Below are positions 27,001-36,184 of a stretch of 52,789 nt of DNA, piece by piece. Position 1 is the stretch's first letter. Each line of letters starts with the position of its first letter. The notes under the pieces were generated by a model. The model saw only the letters and a list, made by a program, of their open reading frames with translations, made no database searches and had not been told where the DNA came from. Position numbers and translations under genes: made by a program. The stretch comes from an uncultured Kiritimatiellota bacterium (GTDB lineage: Bacteria > Verrucomicrobiota > Kiritimatiellia > RFP12 > DVOR01): positions 1 through 52,789 of the forward strand of contig CALXSF010000015.1 in the NCBI GenBank assembly GCA_944391055.1, given 5' to 3'.

Positions 27001-27219
27001 GCCGTCCGCCTCGCGGAGGGTCACGTCCAGCCCCTTGGTCGCGCGGGGGGTGGGCGTCAGCCGCACCCACGTCCCCTGGAACCCTTTCAGGCTGGCGCCC
27101 GCCACGCGCCCGTTGGCCACGAGCAGCCCTTGGGCCGCGACCGACCGGCCCGCGCCCAGCGCGGCCCCCGCCGCCAGTGCCGCGCCCTGCACCAAAAACG
27201 TCCTTCGCGTGAGTGCCAT
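24100..27219 (-). CDS. Tat-exported polysaccharide lyase, PL8/chondroitin-lyase-like
   Basis: The 1,039-residue protein starts with a twin-arginine signal (ALTRRTFLVQGAALAAGAAL), so it is exported folded. A PA14-like beta domain (about 200-295, with KAGQYGFRLETTCEAALLIGG) precedes an alpha/alpha-toroid. In the toroid, FNFHAANGRQLNMGAYG near residue 510 resembles the catalytic His-Tyr region of chondroitin and hyaluronan lyases. RHNNHAGSF lies near 576, and beta-sandwich motifs (GANPGNLSFGDG, DEEWGSTNQWKG, GLFVLGGGITG) follow. It should cleave an acidic glycosaminoglycan-like polymer by beta-elimination. Substrate is not readable. The start has an AAGGAGAGG site. It ends the minus-strand unit, with no downstream terminator seen. 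Confidence 0.82.
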   Translation of the reverse strand: MALTRRTFLVQGAALAAGAALGAGRSVAAQGLLVANGRVAGASLKGFQGTWVRLTPTPRATKGLDVTLREADGGPIWYAGPAAACDLGFWLLRPGTVTLEARFTRPDGVPQTQRLTLETLPAKGGALCPGLLMRIVRRAPKSPTLPPAQAFRPQGPAVGADPALAEGAGDYPPYRTAESARNAGEAPFRLPDYWHRPLQDLRFGKEAGLLAVPVPDLGRSDAAARIEGFILTDKAGQYGFRLETTCEAALLIGGRRCLGAETLRLKAGATPFAVTLARKGEAEPSCALLWREPGVEEWLPVPPERFLHLSPQAAEACYAAFAQNLAHRALAFGGDAADFTEEPPEKPGADAYRGAARALTARFAATGDPAAAARLLRWAGAYFSAAHAAYGGPRFLWLQDGALLGDAVALRPFLEACLRLPALQRQALAVRVEALRNTDPVLNRSFLAETHSGTNDAYGEQNNFVGLVWKTAAIWDEPAGFDAARSLYDNHFAFRPGTLDGLESDATFNFHAANGRQLNMGAYGRDWMNRAIRLPRVGTPWGETREQYARLADYTLAYEWVLYRGAMAFCANGRHNNHAGSFPADFARRLLALPGPCLDDGRREALAACLARVSEGKGALAGNRFFFRQLLAVHRRGDYYVDVKLTSPLVGGVETFAGANPGNLSFGDGVTTLLRTGEEYRPIHRYTIPDSLWRFRALPGVTQLDEEWGSTNQWKGLDRYRAGGGSRAGGVSDGELGHCGFEFVSHARNATRARKLFVFLEDGLFVLGGGITGGKEAPAPFTYRSTLNQTAFTAPLTLRAEDGTEESIPQDAAEAHLVHPLTQRFWVAHAGIGYLVLPSGAPADKGAALHVRVSVRTPLNRLIPRILDDPDPDMAAYKAQCQALADQGRRATVLEIWVDHGPHPKDATVAYLVHMRADRADPALLLKAPPVTVFANDATCQAVRDDASGALHAFFHQPGAVKAGPTRLAVDKPASLMLRPQGRRLALTCQDPVVACDKDPAHHAQALTLTLGARRHTLPLPGAGDPDDRRRGAPATRLL

Positions 27220-27278
27220 GCGTGCCTCTCCTTGTTCAACTTGCGCCGGGCCGCCTGCGGGCCGTGCGTCTTTCCTTG

Positions 27279-27284
27279 ACTATA
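27279..27284 (-). promoter_or_regulatory. Polysaccharide lyase promoter -10
   Basis: TATAGT on the minus strand (27284-27279) gives an expected start near 27272 and a 5' leader of about 53 nt. An AAGGAGAGG ribosome site lies just before the ATG at 27219. The TGn extension is absent here. Confidence 0.5.
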
Positions 27285-27381
27285 TTCCCAAGGGCGGGGA
27301 CGGCGCAAGCGGTTTCCTTCCCGGCGCATCCCCTGCGTACAATCGTTCGGAGGGCCTGGATGAGCAGGGGCGGCGTGGGTA

Positions 27382-27397
27382 TGTTATACTTGCGGGC
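27382..27397 (+). promoter_or_regulatory. rnr promoter, leaderless arrangement
   Basis: TGT-TATACT (-10 at 27385-27390) is followed by 7 nt and the rnr ATG (27398). No Shine-Dalgarno can fit between them, so the transcript is predicted to begin at the start codon. No -35 is evident. Confidence 0.65.
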
Positions 27398-29725
27398 ATG
27401 GACATCGAAGAGCAGGCTATCAGATATTTGTTCGAGAGCGAGCCGGAGCGAACGTTCGGGGTCACGGAGATCGTGAAGACGCTCGGCTTGCGGGGGAAGG
27501 CCGCGAAGCGGCTGCCGGCGATGCTGCGTGCGATGGCGCGGAGCGGGGAGTTGGTGGAGAAGCGGCGCGGCCATTACCACGCCGGCGCGGGGGCGGGGGT
27601 GATGAGCGGCACGCTGCGGGTGACGCGCAGTGGGGCCGGCATCGTGACGGACGAGGCGACGGGGCGCCAGGTCTTCGTGGAGGAGCGGGACGTGGGGCGG
27701 GCCATCCAGGGCGACCGCGTGACGGTGGCGTTCCGCCCGGGCGACCGGACGGACCCGGTGGGCGTCATCCGCTCCATCGACGAGGAGGCGGTGCGCGACG
27801 TGGTGGGCACGGTGCGCAGGGTGGGCGGTGCGCTGGTGGTCTCGCCCCTGAACCCGATCTACCGAAGCGATTTCGAGGTGCGCGGCGAGGCTCGCGGCGC
27901 GAAGCCGGGGGATCGGGTGGTGGTGCGCGTGCGCCGCACGGGGCAGGGGCGCGAGGAGCGCTTGGCGGCGGAGATCCTGGAAGTGATCGGCCCGGAGGAC
28001 AAGCCCTCGCTGGACACGGTGGCGATCATGCGGCAGTATGAGCTGCCGGAGGCTTTCCCGGAGGCGGTGATGGCGGAGTCGGAGCAGGTGGCGCGGCTGT
28101 TGCACGAGCCGGGCGAACGGCTGGATCTGCGGGATCGCTTCATCCTGACGATCGACCCGGCGACGGCGCGGGACTTCGACGACGCCATCAGCCTGGAGCA
28201 TGACGCGGAGGGGCGGCGCGTGCTGGGGGTCCACATCGCGGACGTCGGCCATTTCGTGCGCCCGGGGAGCGCGTTGGACCGAGAGGCCTATCGCCGGGGG
28301 ACGAGCGTCTATCTGGTCGACAAGGTGGTGCCGATGTTGCCGGAGCAGCTTTCCAACGGGGTCTGCTCGCTGATGCCGGGGGAGGATCGCCTGGCTTTCT
28401 CGGTCTTCATCACCTATGACGCGCAGGGCAGGGCGGTGGGGACGCGCTTCGCCAAAAGCGTCATCCGCTCGAAGCAGCGTCTGGCCTATGAGGAGGCGCT
28501 CGCGCTCTTGGAGGGGCGCCCCACGGCGGTGGCGTGCGGGCCGCTGGATCCGCGCACGGCGCCGATGCTGCGGGAGACGTTGGCGCTGACGCGCCAGCTG
28601 CGGCAGATCCGCGAGCGCAACGCCGCGCTCGAGATGGCCTCGCAGGAGGTGGAGATCGAGCTGGACGCCGAGGGGCGGATGGTGGGCATCCACGCGGCCC
28701 CGAACGATGCGTCGCACCAATTGATCGAATGCTGCATGGTGGCGGCGAACGAGGCCGTCGCGCGGGAGCTGCTGACGCACCAGGTGCCCGTGATCAGCCG
28801 TCTGCACGAGGCGCCGGACGACGACAAGATCGCCAAGCTGGAGGTGGAGCTGCGCAAGTTGGGCATCCGCCCCCGGAACCTGCGCGAGCCGAAGGAGTTG
28901 GCCGCGTTGCTGCGCGACACGGCGGATCACCCGCTGAAGTACCACATCCACACGCTGGTGCTGCGGTCGCTCAAGCGCGCGCTCTATTCGGCCAAGCAGC
29001 ATGGCCATTTCGGCCTGGCGCTGACCTATTACTCGCACTTCACCTCGCCCATCCGGCGTTACCCGGACTTGGTGACGCATCGGCAGCTGGCCGACTATCT
29101 GACGCCGGGCGGTCGGGGCGGTCGTTTGGACCAGGGGTGGCTGGAGCGCGCGGCGGCCCGCGCCACGGAGCGTGAGCAGATCGCCGACGAGGCCGAGCGC
29201 GCCCTCACGGAAATCAAGAAGTATCGCTTCCTGCAACAGCAGCTGGACGAGCGCAAGCCGCAGACCTATGAGGCGGTCGTGACGGCGGTGAAGCCTTTCG
29301 GCTTTTTCGTGGACGTGATCGACCTCCAGGTGACGGGGTTGGTTCACATCGCGGGCATCTCCAAGCAGTACGTCGTCTTCAACCAGGCCTCCGAGTCGCT
29401 CTGCGCCGGCAAGCTGACCATCAAGGCCGGCATGAGCCTGAAGGTTTACGTGGCGCGCGTGGACTTCCCGCTGCGCCGGCTGGACTTCGCCTATGTGCAG
29501 GGCAGCGCGGTGGATCTTTGGAACGGCGGCCGCCACGCGGAGGAGACGCGCCTCGCGGCCATCGCCAAGCAGCATGGCGGGGAACGGTCGCGCCGCCGCC
29601 GTCCGGAGGCGCCCGCCAAGCCAAAACGGGAGCGCCGCCCCAAGGCCGAGGGGAAGCCCGCCGCGCAGGCAGGCCCCAAGGCGGGGAAGGGTAAATCGCG
29701 GAAGGGTGGGCAGGGGAAGCGATGA
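27398..29725 (+). CDS. rnr: Ribonuclease R
   Basis: RNase R is a processive 3'-to-5' exoribonuclease that degrades structured RNA. Of 775 residues, an N-terminal winged-helix region (about 1-65) and two cold-shock-type regions precede the RNB catalytic domain. There DPATARDFDDAISLE supplies the metal-binding aspartates (about 257-271). A C-terminal S1 domain follows (EAVVTAVKPFGFFVDVIDLQVTGLVHI), then a Lys/Arg/Ala-rich tail. The ATG at 27398 was chosen over the earlier in-frame start at 26789, which would add about 200 shadow-like residues. Its stop forms an ATGA with the PHP gene. Confidence 0.93.
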   Translation: MDIEEQAIRYLFESEPERTFGVTEIVKTLGLRGKAAKRLPAMLRAMARSGELVEKRRGHYHAGAGAGVMSGTLRVTRSGAGIVTDEATGRQVFVEERDVGRAIQGDRVTVAFRPGDRTDPVGVIRSIDEEAVRDVVGTVRRVGGALVVSPLNPIYRSDFEVRGEARGAKPGDRVVVRVRRTGQGREERLAAEILEVIGPEDKPSLDTVAIMRQYELPEAFPEAVMAESEQVARLLHEPGERLDLRDRFILTIDPATARDFDDAISLEHDAEGRRVLGVHIADVGHFVRPGSALDREAYRRGTSVYLVDKVVPMLPEQLSNGVCSLMPGEDRLAFSVFITYDAQGRAVGTRFAKSVIRSKQRLAYEEALALLEGRPTAVACGPLDPRTAPMLRETLALTRQLRQIRERNAALEMASQEVEIELDAEGRMVGIHAAPNDASHQLIECCMVAANEAVARELLTHQVPVISRLHEAPDDDKIAKLEVELRKLGIRPRNLREPKELAALLRDTADHPLKYHIHTLVLRSLKRALYSAKQHGHFGLALTYYSHFTSPIRRYPDLVTHRQLADYLTPGGRGGRLDQGWLERAAARATEREQIADEAERALTEIKKYRFLQQQLDERKPQTYEAVVTAVKPFGFFVDVIDLQVTGLVHIAGISKQYVVFNQASESLCAGKLTIKAGMSLKVYVARVDFPLRRLDFAYVQGSAVDLWNGGRHAEETRLAAIAKQHGGERSRRRRPEAPAKPKRERRPKAEGKPAAQAGPKAGKGKSRKGGQGKR

Positions 29726-30528
29726 GGCGCGCGTCCTATCACAACCACACCGTTTTCAGCGACGGCGCGGAAACGCCCGCGGATTTCCTGAGGCAGGCGG
29801 TCGCGCAGGGGGTCGAGATCCTTGGGTTCTCCGACCATTATTACCGCGAGGGGCCGGGGGCGGCGGAGGCCCCGGAGTGGGCGCTTCAGCCGCGCCTGGA
29901 GGCGCGTTACTTTGAGACGCTCACGGAGTTGGCCGGGTCGGCGCCCATCGAGGTGCGCGTGGGGCTGGAGTTCGATTGGCTCGAAGGCTCGGCCGCGTGG
30001 CTGGCCGCCCCGGCGCGCGACCCGCGCCTGGACTACGCCATCGGCTCGGTGCACTTCGTCGGCCGACAGTCCATCGACACAGACCGCGCTTTCTGGGAGG
30101 GGCTTTCGCCCGACGCGGTGAACGACGTCCACCGCCGCTATTGGATGGCCGTGCGGGAGATGGCCGAGAGCGGGCTCTTCGACATCGCCGGACACCTTGA
30201 CCTCGCCAAGAAGTTCGCCTTTTACCCGTCGGAGGATCTCACGCCGATCATCCGCGACGCCTTGGACGCCGTGAAGGCCGCCGGCATGGTGGTGGAGCTC
30301 AACACCTCCGGATGGGCCAAGGATTGCCGCGAATGTTACCCCAGTGAGGCCATCCTGCGCGCCTGCTTCCACCGCGAGATCCCCGTGACCGTCTCCGCCG
30401 ACGCGCACCGCGCCAGTTTCGTGTGCGCGAACTTCGCGCGCGCCTACGATTTGCTCGCCCGTGTCGGCTATCGGGAGCTGATCCGCTTCCGTGGCCGCGA
30501 ACGCTTCGCCGAGCCGTTGGAACCCTGA
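29722..30528 (+). CDS. PHP-domain phosphatase, histidinol-phosphatase-like
   Basis: The 268-residue PHP protein begins with the first metal motif YHNHTVFSDGAETP (about 6-19; HxH). Later come FSDHYYRE, GLEFDW, AIGSVHFVG, DIAGHLDLAKKF and the C-terminal SADAHRASFVC (about 231-241), the standard trinuclear metal ligands. Relatives include HisK-type histidinol-phosphatases and PHP phosphoesterases. Histidine synthesis is not supported by neighbours, so substrate stays open. It overlaps rnr as ATGA and precedes rseP by 13 nt. Confidence 0.85.
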   Translation: MRRASYHNHTVFSDGAETPADFLRQAVAQGVEILGFSDHYYREGPGAAEAPEWALQPRLEARYFETLTELAGSAPIEVRVGLEFDWLEGSAAWLAAPARDPRLDYAIGSVHFVGRQSIDTDRAFWEGLSPDAVNDVHRRYWMAVREMAESGLFDIAGHLDLAKKFAFYPSEDLTPIIRDALDAVKAAGMVVELNTSGWAKDCRECYPSEAILRACFHREIPVTVSADAHRASFVCANFARAYDLLARVGYRELIRFRGRERFAEPLEP

Positions 30529-30541
30529 CCGAAAGCCCTTT

Positions 30542-31942
30542 ATGCCTGCTTACATCCTTTGGCCGCTTTCCTTCCTTTTGGCCCTTGTCCTGTTCAGCCT
30601 CGCCGTCTTCATCCATGAGTTGGGGCACTTCTTGGCGGCGCGCCTGCTGGGGATGCGGGCGGACGTCTTCTCCATCGGCTTTGGCCCCGCGCTTTGGAAG
30701 AAGACCGTCCGCGGCACCGAGCTTCGGATCTCCGCCATCCCCTTCGGCGGCTACGTCTCGCTCCCGCAGCTGGATCCCGAGGGCATGCAGGGCATTCAGG
30801 GCGACCATGGCGAGACGCTCCCGCCGGCGGCGCCGTGGAAGCGCGTGGTCGTGGCCTTCGCGGGCCCCTTTGGCAATCTGGTGCTCGCCCTTCTCTGCGC
30901 CGTGGCAATCGCCTGGTTCGCGCCGCCCGAGGCCACGGGCGCCTCCACCACCGTCGGCTACGTCGAGGCCGGTTCCGCCGGCGAGCGGGCCGGGTTTCTG
31001 CCGGGCGACGTCATTTTGTCCGTCAACGGCAACCTCGTGCGCTCGTGGAGCGACTTCCTCGTCGAGAGTTATCTCGGCGGCGGCACCAACGCCACCGTCA
31101 CGCTCGCCGCCGAACGCGACGGCAAGCCGCTCACCCTTTCCGCGACCTTGGACACCCAGCTTCGCCCGGACGAGGAGATTTATGTCGTCGGCGGCCTCCT
31201 CCCCGGCCCCATCACGCTGGGCGTCGGCGAGGTCGTGCCCGATTCCCCGGCGGACAAGGCGGGGCTTCGCCGAGGCGATCTCATCCTCACCGTCGACGGC
31301 GAGCCCTTCGTCCGCTTCGAGCAGCTCACCGACCGCCCCGACCCGGCCGCGCCCGTCGCACTCACCGTGCGCGCCTTCGATGCCCCGGAGGGTGCGCCGC
31401 GCGCGCTGACGCTCACGCCCGAGGTGCTTCCCGCCCTGCCGGGCGAGACGGAGCCGCCCCCGCGCATCGGCGTCTCCCTTGGGATGTTTGGCCGCGGCCA
31501 CTTCCAATGGATGGCCGAGCGCGGCGTCTGGGCCCAGCTCCGGGCCGACGCCATGAGCGTCATCCGCGTGCTGAAGGCTCTGTGCCGGCCCAAGACCGAG
31601 GGCGAGGCCGGGCGCGCGGCCTCCGGCCTTGGCGGCCCCATCATGATCTTCGGCCTCTTCGTGCAGGTGGTGCAGACGGGTCTGTGGGCCAGCCTCGGCT
31701 TCCTGCGCCTCATCTGCGTGAACCTCGCGCTTCTCAACCTCTTGCCGCTGCCCGTGCTTGACGGCGGGCACATCCTCTTCGCGCTCTATGCCATCCTGTT
31801 CCGCCGGGAGGCGCCCCCCCGGGTCGTCAACCTCCTCACGAACCTGTTCGTCTGGCTCCTCATCGCGCTCTTCCTCATCCTGATCTGGCGCGACTCCGTG
31901 CGGATGATCGTCCCCTTCTTCCAAAATCTCATCGCGGGGTGA
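30542..31942 (+). CDS. rseP: Site-2 membrane protease RseP
   Basis: This intramembrane zinc metalloprotease has 466 residues. HELGH is at 25-29 in the first helix and the third-ligand motif NLLPLPVLDGGH in a later helix. Two periplasmic PDZ regions lie between (VEAGSAGERAGFLPGDVIL and VVPDSPADKAGLRRGDLIL). It cuts anti-sigma factors or other membrane substrates, by family. Start chosen at 30542 because MPAYILWPLSFLLAL begins the first helix; the earlier in-frame ATG gives a non-typical leader. It is 4 nt upstream of ispG, a common pairing, but dxr is not adjacent. Confidence 0.93.
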   Translation: MPAYILWPLSFLLALVLFSLAVFIHELGHFLAARLLGMRADVFSIGFGPALWKKTVRGTELRISAIPFGGYVSLPQLDPEGMQGIQGDHGETLPPAAPWKRVVVAFAGPFGNLVLALLCAVAIAWFAPPEATGASTTVGYVEAGSAGERAGFLPGDVILSVNGNLVRSWSDFLVESYLGGGTNATVTLAAERDGKPLTLSATLDTQLRPDEEIYVVGGLLPGPITLGVGEVVPDSPADKAGLRRGDLILTVDGEPFVRFEQLTDRPDPAAPVALTVRAFDAPEGAPRALTLTPEVLPALPGETEPPPRIGVSLGMFGRGHFQWMAERGVWAQLRADAMSVIRVLKALCRPKTEGEAGRAASGLGGPIMIFGLFVQVVQTGLWASLGFLRLICVNLALLNLLPLPVLDGGHILFALYAILFRREAPPRVVNLLTNLFVWLLIALFLILIWRDSVRMIVPFFQNLIAG

Positions 31943-31946
31943 GCCC

Positions 31947-33019
<1,073 letters not shown>

Positions 33020-33023
<4 letters not shown>

Positions 33024-33733
33024 GCGCCCCGCGCACCCTCGTCGTCTCCCCCACCTACAACGAACGCGACAACCTCGCGCCCTTCGTCTCCGCCGTCCTC
33101 GCCGCCTTGCCCCAGGCCGATTTGCTCATCGTGGACGACGCCTCGCCCGACGGCACCGGCGCGCTCGCCGACGCGCTCGCCCTGCGCGAGCCCCGCCTCC
33201 GCGTCCTTCACCGCCGCGCCAAGGCCGGTTTGGGCCGCGCCTATCTGGCGGGGTTCCGGCTGGCCCTCGCCGCGGGCTATGACCGTGTCATCCAGATGGA
33301 CGCCGATTTCTCCCACGACCCCAAGGATCTCCCGCGCCTGTTGGCCGCCAGCGAGGGGGCCGACCTCGTGCTGGGCTCCCGCTACAGCGCCGGCGGCGTG
33401 CGCGTCCTCAACTGGCCGCTTCGCCGCCTTTTCCTCAGTTACGGCGCGGGGCTCTACGTCCGCCTGCTCACGCGGCTGCCCGTCATGGACCCCACGGGGG
33501 GCTACAAATGTTTCCGGCGCGCCGTCCTCCAGGCCGTCCTTGACGGCCCCATCGCCGCCGAGGGCTATGCCTTCCAGATCGAGACCACCTACCATGCCTG
33601 GCGCAAGGGCTTTCGGATCGTCGAGCTGCCCATCGTCTTCGCGGACCGTGCCGCCGGCGTCTCCAAGATGTCCCTCGCCATCGCCTGGGAGGCCATCTTC
33701 CTTGTCCTCCGACTGGCCTTCCGCCATCGCTGA
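33020..33733 (+). CDS. Polyprenol monophosphomannose synthase-like GT2
   Basis: A GTG start gives a 237-residue family 2 glycosyltransferase of the DPM1 type. Evidence is VVSPTYNERDNL (about 8-19), IVDDASPDGTG (about 37-47), the metal site QMDADFSHDP (about 93-102) and SRYSAGGV, together with the GGYKCFRR segment. Such enzymes attach mannose (or another sugar) from GDP-sugar to a polyprenyl phosphate at the membrane. There is no fused membrane domain. It follows ispG with a GTGA overlap, placing lipid carrier synthesis and sugar loading in one operon. Sugar specificity is not readable. Confidence 0.88.
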
Positions 33734-33767
33734 TCGCGCGTGGCGCGCGCCGAGGTGTGCTATACTA

Positions 33768-33776
33768 GGAAGCACG
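33768..33776 (+). promoter_or_regulatory. Promoter of the 393-aa exported protein gene
   Basis: TGC-TATACT (-10 at 33771-33776) is a perfect extended -10. The gene starts 36 nt later after a GAAAGGA site. No clear -35 at the usual spacing. Confidence 0.75.
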
Positions 33777-33812
33777 GGTACGCCCGTGGACGACAACCGA
33801 AAGGAACGAACC

Positions 33813-34994
33813 ATGAAACGTTGGAAGTATGTTGCGCTGTGTGCGCTGGCCGTGCCCTTGGCCTGGGCCGCGCCGAACCCCGCCCGTGTGCCGGCGAACG
33901 CCGACCTCGTGATTGTGGGCGACCGTTTGGATCAGGGGGCGCGGTTCGCTGACGCCCAAAAGGAAGCCCTCCGCAAGGCCGGGCTGGACGTCGATGCCTT
34001 CAGCCAGGCGCAGCGGGCGAACTTGGAGGCGTGTTCCAAAAACGTCCAGGCCATGCTGAAGGCGGCCCTCGGTTTCTCCGACGATTGGGAGACGTGGACG
34101 ACGCGCTCCACCGTCTTCTCGCTGACGCTTCCGGAGCGGCTGGACAACCCGGAGACGGACTTTGCCAAGGCGATCCTCCTTCTTGCCGTCGAGAACCCGA
34201 AGGCCGACTTCGCGGCCTTTGACGCCGCCGTCCGGGCGGAGGCGGCCACTTCCGAACAACTGGGCGACATGACTTTCTCCAAGAGCGGCGCGTGGACGGT
34301 GCTGCGGGACAAGGAGCCCGATCCCAACCTGCCCGACGCCTTCCTGGCGTGGCGCGCCCTGCCCGACGGCATCGCCTTCGCCATGAGTGGCGGGGACTTC
34401 GCCAAGGTCGCGGCGCTGGCCGAGGGCAAAGGCGCCGCCGTCACGGCGGAGAGCCCCTTGGCGGCGGCCTTCCAGGCGCCCAAGGGCGCCGAGGGCCCGT
34501 GGATCAACCTGATGGTGCGCGACGTCTCCGACATCGTGAAGCGGAGCGTGCCGGCGGAGACGCTCGCCAACCCCTCCGTCCAGATGGCCGCCGGCTGGCA
34601 GAAGGACGCGAAAGCCCTTCGCCTCGCCTGTTGGCAGGAGGCGGACAAACAGCGATTTGTGCTCACGCTGCGCGCTACGGACGCCGCGGCCGCCACGAAG
34701 ATCCGCGACAGCCTCCTTGGCATGAAGGCGATGTTCGCGATGATGTTGGCCCAGCCCCAGGCCGGGCAGTCGGGCGTCTCCCCCTTCGCCAAGTGGCTCA
34801 ACGAGGTCTCCTGCGAGGCGCGGGGCGACGTCGTGACGCTTGACCTGTCGATGGACTACGCGCAGGCCGCCGCCTTCCTCAAGATGGCGCAGCCCCAGCC
34901 GGGCGACGCCGAGGACGAGGAGCCGGAGGATGAGGACGAGCCGCTCTCCGAGGAGGAGGCCAAGGCGACCCTCGACGGCCTCGAAACCCTCTGA
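33813..34994 (+). CDS. Exported protein of unknown function (393 aa)
   Basis: The product starts MKRWKYVALCALAVPLAWA, a signal peptide with cleavage near A19. The mature part is a mixed alpha/beta protein with no cysteine-rich or enzyme motif that I recognise. It ends in a very acidic tail (DAEDEEPEDEDEPLSEEEAKA, read as about residues 362-382). The pattern of repeated short strands such as GAWTVLRDKEP and AKALRLACWQEADKQRF could indicate a two-domain chaperone-like or sensory fold. It has its own promoter and terminator, so it acts alone. Confidence 0.75.
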   Translation: MKRWKYVALCALAVPLAWAAPNPARVPANADLVIVGDRLDQGARFADAQKEALRKAGLDVDAFSQAQRANLEACSKNVQAMLKAALGFSDDWETWTTRSTVFSLTLPERLDNPETDFAKAILLLAVENPKADFAAFDAAVRAEAATSEQLGDMTFSKSGAWTVLRDKEPDPNLPDAFLAWRALPDGIAFAMSGGDFAKVAALAEGKGAAVTAESPLAAAFQAPKGAEGPWINLMVRDVSDIVKRSVPAETLANPSVQMAAGWQKDAKALRLACWQEADKQRFVLTLRATDAAAATKIRDSLLGMKAMFAMMLAQPQAGQSGVSPFAKWLNEVSCEARGDVVTLDLSMDYAQAAAFLKMAQPQPGDAEDEEPEDEDEPLSEEEAKATLDGLETL

Positions 34995-35015
34995 CCGAGC
35001 CCCAACTTTCCCCGC

Positions 35016-35048
35016 CCCCCGCGGACGTTGTCCGCGGGGGTCTTTTTT
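35016..35048 (+). terminator. Intrinsic terminator after the exported protein gene
   Basis: A perfect 11-bp stem (35016-35026 with 35030-35040, loop GTT) is followed by TCTTTTTT. It lies 22 nt after the stop at 34994. Confidence 0.94.
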
Positions 35049-35147
35049 GATGGCGCCGTGCCTTGCGGGCGGCGGGGTGGGGCGGTGTCTACCGAGGTGC
35101 GCGCCCGTGTCGGGGCGGGTGGCGCGGACGCGCGGGGTTGGGGGACG

Positions 35148-35156
35148 TGCTATAAT
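35148..35156 (+). promoter_or_regulatory. Promoter of the tandem thioredoxin protein gene
   Basis: TGC-TATAAT (-10 at 35151-35156) lies 23 nt before the ATG at 35180. A GAAAGGAG site precedes the ATG by 8 nt. Confidence 0.8.
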
Positions 35157-35179
35157 GGGAAACGAAAGGAGCCCTTGTC

Positions 35180-36184
35180 ATGAAAACGCTGGTAATCTTT
35201 GCGTGTGCGGCGGCCTTGGCCGGCGCGGCGGTCGCGGAGGAAACGGGGGAACGCGCCTTCGCGCCCTCCTCCATCCCCGGGGAGAAGTGGAAGGATCTGC
35301 AACTGAAGGTGGTGAAGCCCGAGGGTGAGCATGACCTGCTGAAGGCGTTGGAGAAGGCAAAGGCGGAGCGCAAGTTCACCTTTGTTCAGATGAGCCGCCA
35401 GAATTGCACGAACTCGATGCAGCTGTGGCACCTGTTGGCGGATGGCCGGGTGCGGCTGCCGGGGAACTTCGTCTACGCGGATCTCTCGCGCGACGACGAC
35501 GAGATGCGCATGGCCTTTGAGGAGCGCTTCTCGTTGGACGAGGACGGCTTTTGGCTGCCTTACGTGGTGATCGTGGGCCCGGATGGGGTGCAGTTGGCCT
35601 CCTGCGCGGGCAGAAAGGCGCCGCAGGAGTACAACGCCCTCATCGAGAAGGCGGTGAAGGACTACGAGGCGTATTGCGCGACGCACCCGGAGGCGCCCAA
35701 GCCGGCGTCGGCCGACGCCGCGCCCGCGGCGAAACCCGCGCCGGAAAAGGCGGAGAAGGCCTTCGCGCCCTCGCCCGTCCCGACGCCGGAGGGGTGCGAG
35801 CAGCTCGCCGTCCGGAAACTGCCCGGCGAGCATGACCTGAACAAGGCCATCGAGACGGCGAAGGCGAAGGGCAAGTTCCTCTTCGTCCAGTATGGCCGCA
35901 CCAACTGCACCAATTGCCAAAAGGTCTGGAACATGCTGGGCGACGGGCGGGTGAAACTGCCGGAGGACATGCTGTACGCGGATGTCTCGTGCGACGACGA
36001 CGAGACGCGGATGACCTTCGAGGCCACCTTCTCCGTGACGGATGACGGCTACCTCTATCCTTACATCGTCATCATGGGGCCGGACGGCTCCCAGCTGGCC
36101 TTCCGCTCCGGCCTCGGCACGCCCGAGATCTACGCCCAGATGATCCGGCAGGCCAAGGCGGACTACGCCACGCCGGCGCCTTGA
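35180..36184 (+). CDS. Periplasmic protein with tandem thioredoxin-like domains, one degenerate
   Basis: The 334 residues begin with a signal peptide (about 1-19). Two thioredoxin-like domains repeat with a period of about 168 residues. The second keeps a CxxC (C243 and C246 in RTNCTNC). The first has RQNCTNS (C76, with serine at 79), so it lost the second cysteine. The linker is Ala/Pro/Lys-rich. Both share DGRV(R/K)LP and a GPDG(V/S)QLA motif. A redox role in the envelope, perhaps with the first domain for substrate binding, is inferred. The stop overlaps the recQ TTG. Confidence 0.88.
   Translation: MKTLVIFACAAALAGAAVAEETGERAFAPSSIPGEKWKDLQLKVVKPEGEHDLLKALEKAKAERKFTFVQMSRQNCTNSMQLWHLLADGRVRLPGNFVYADLSRDDDEMRMAFEERFSLDEDGFWLPYVVIVGPDGVQLASCAGRKAPQEYNALIEKAVKDYEAYCATHPEAPKPASADAAPAAKPAPEKAEKAFAPSPVPTPEGCEQLAVRKLPGEHDLNKAIETAKAKGKFLFVQYGRTNCTNCQKVWNMLGDGRVKLPEDMLYADVSCDDDETRMTFEATFSVTDDGYLYPYIVIMGPDGSQLAFRSGLGTPEIYAQMIRQAKADYATPAP

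Noticed and set aside
24172..27279. 1,035-codon plus-strand ORF opposite the polysaccharide lyase
   Set aside because: It is an antisense shadow in GC-rich DNA: Gly/Val/Glu/Ala-rich product without motifs, while the minus strand reads a clear Tat signal and lyase domains.
26789..27397. Upstream in-frame extension of rnr (about 203 codons)
   Set aside because: The extension crosses the divergent lyase gene's 5' end and has shadow-like composition; the conserved N-terminus and the -10 support ATG 27398.
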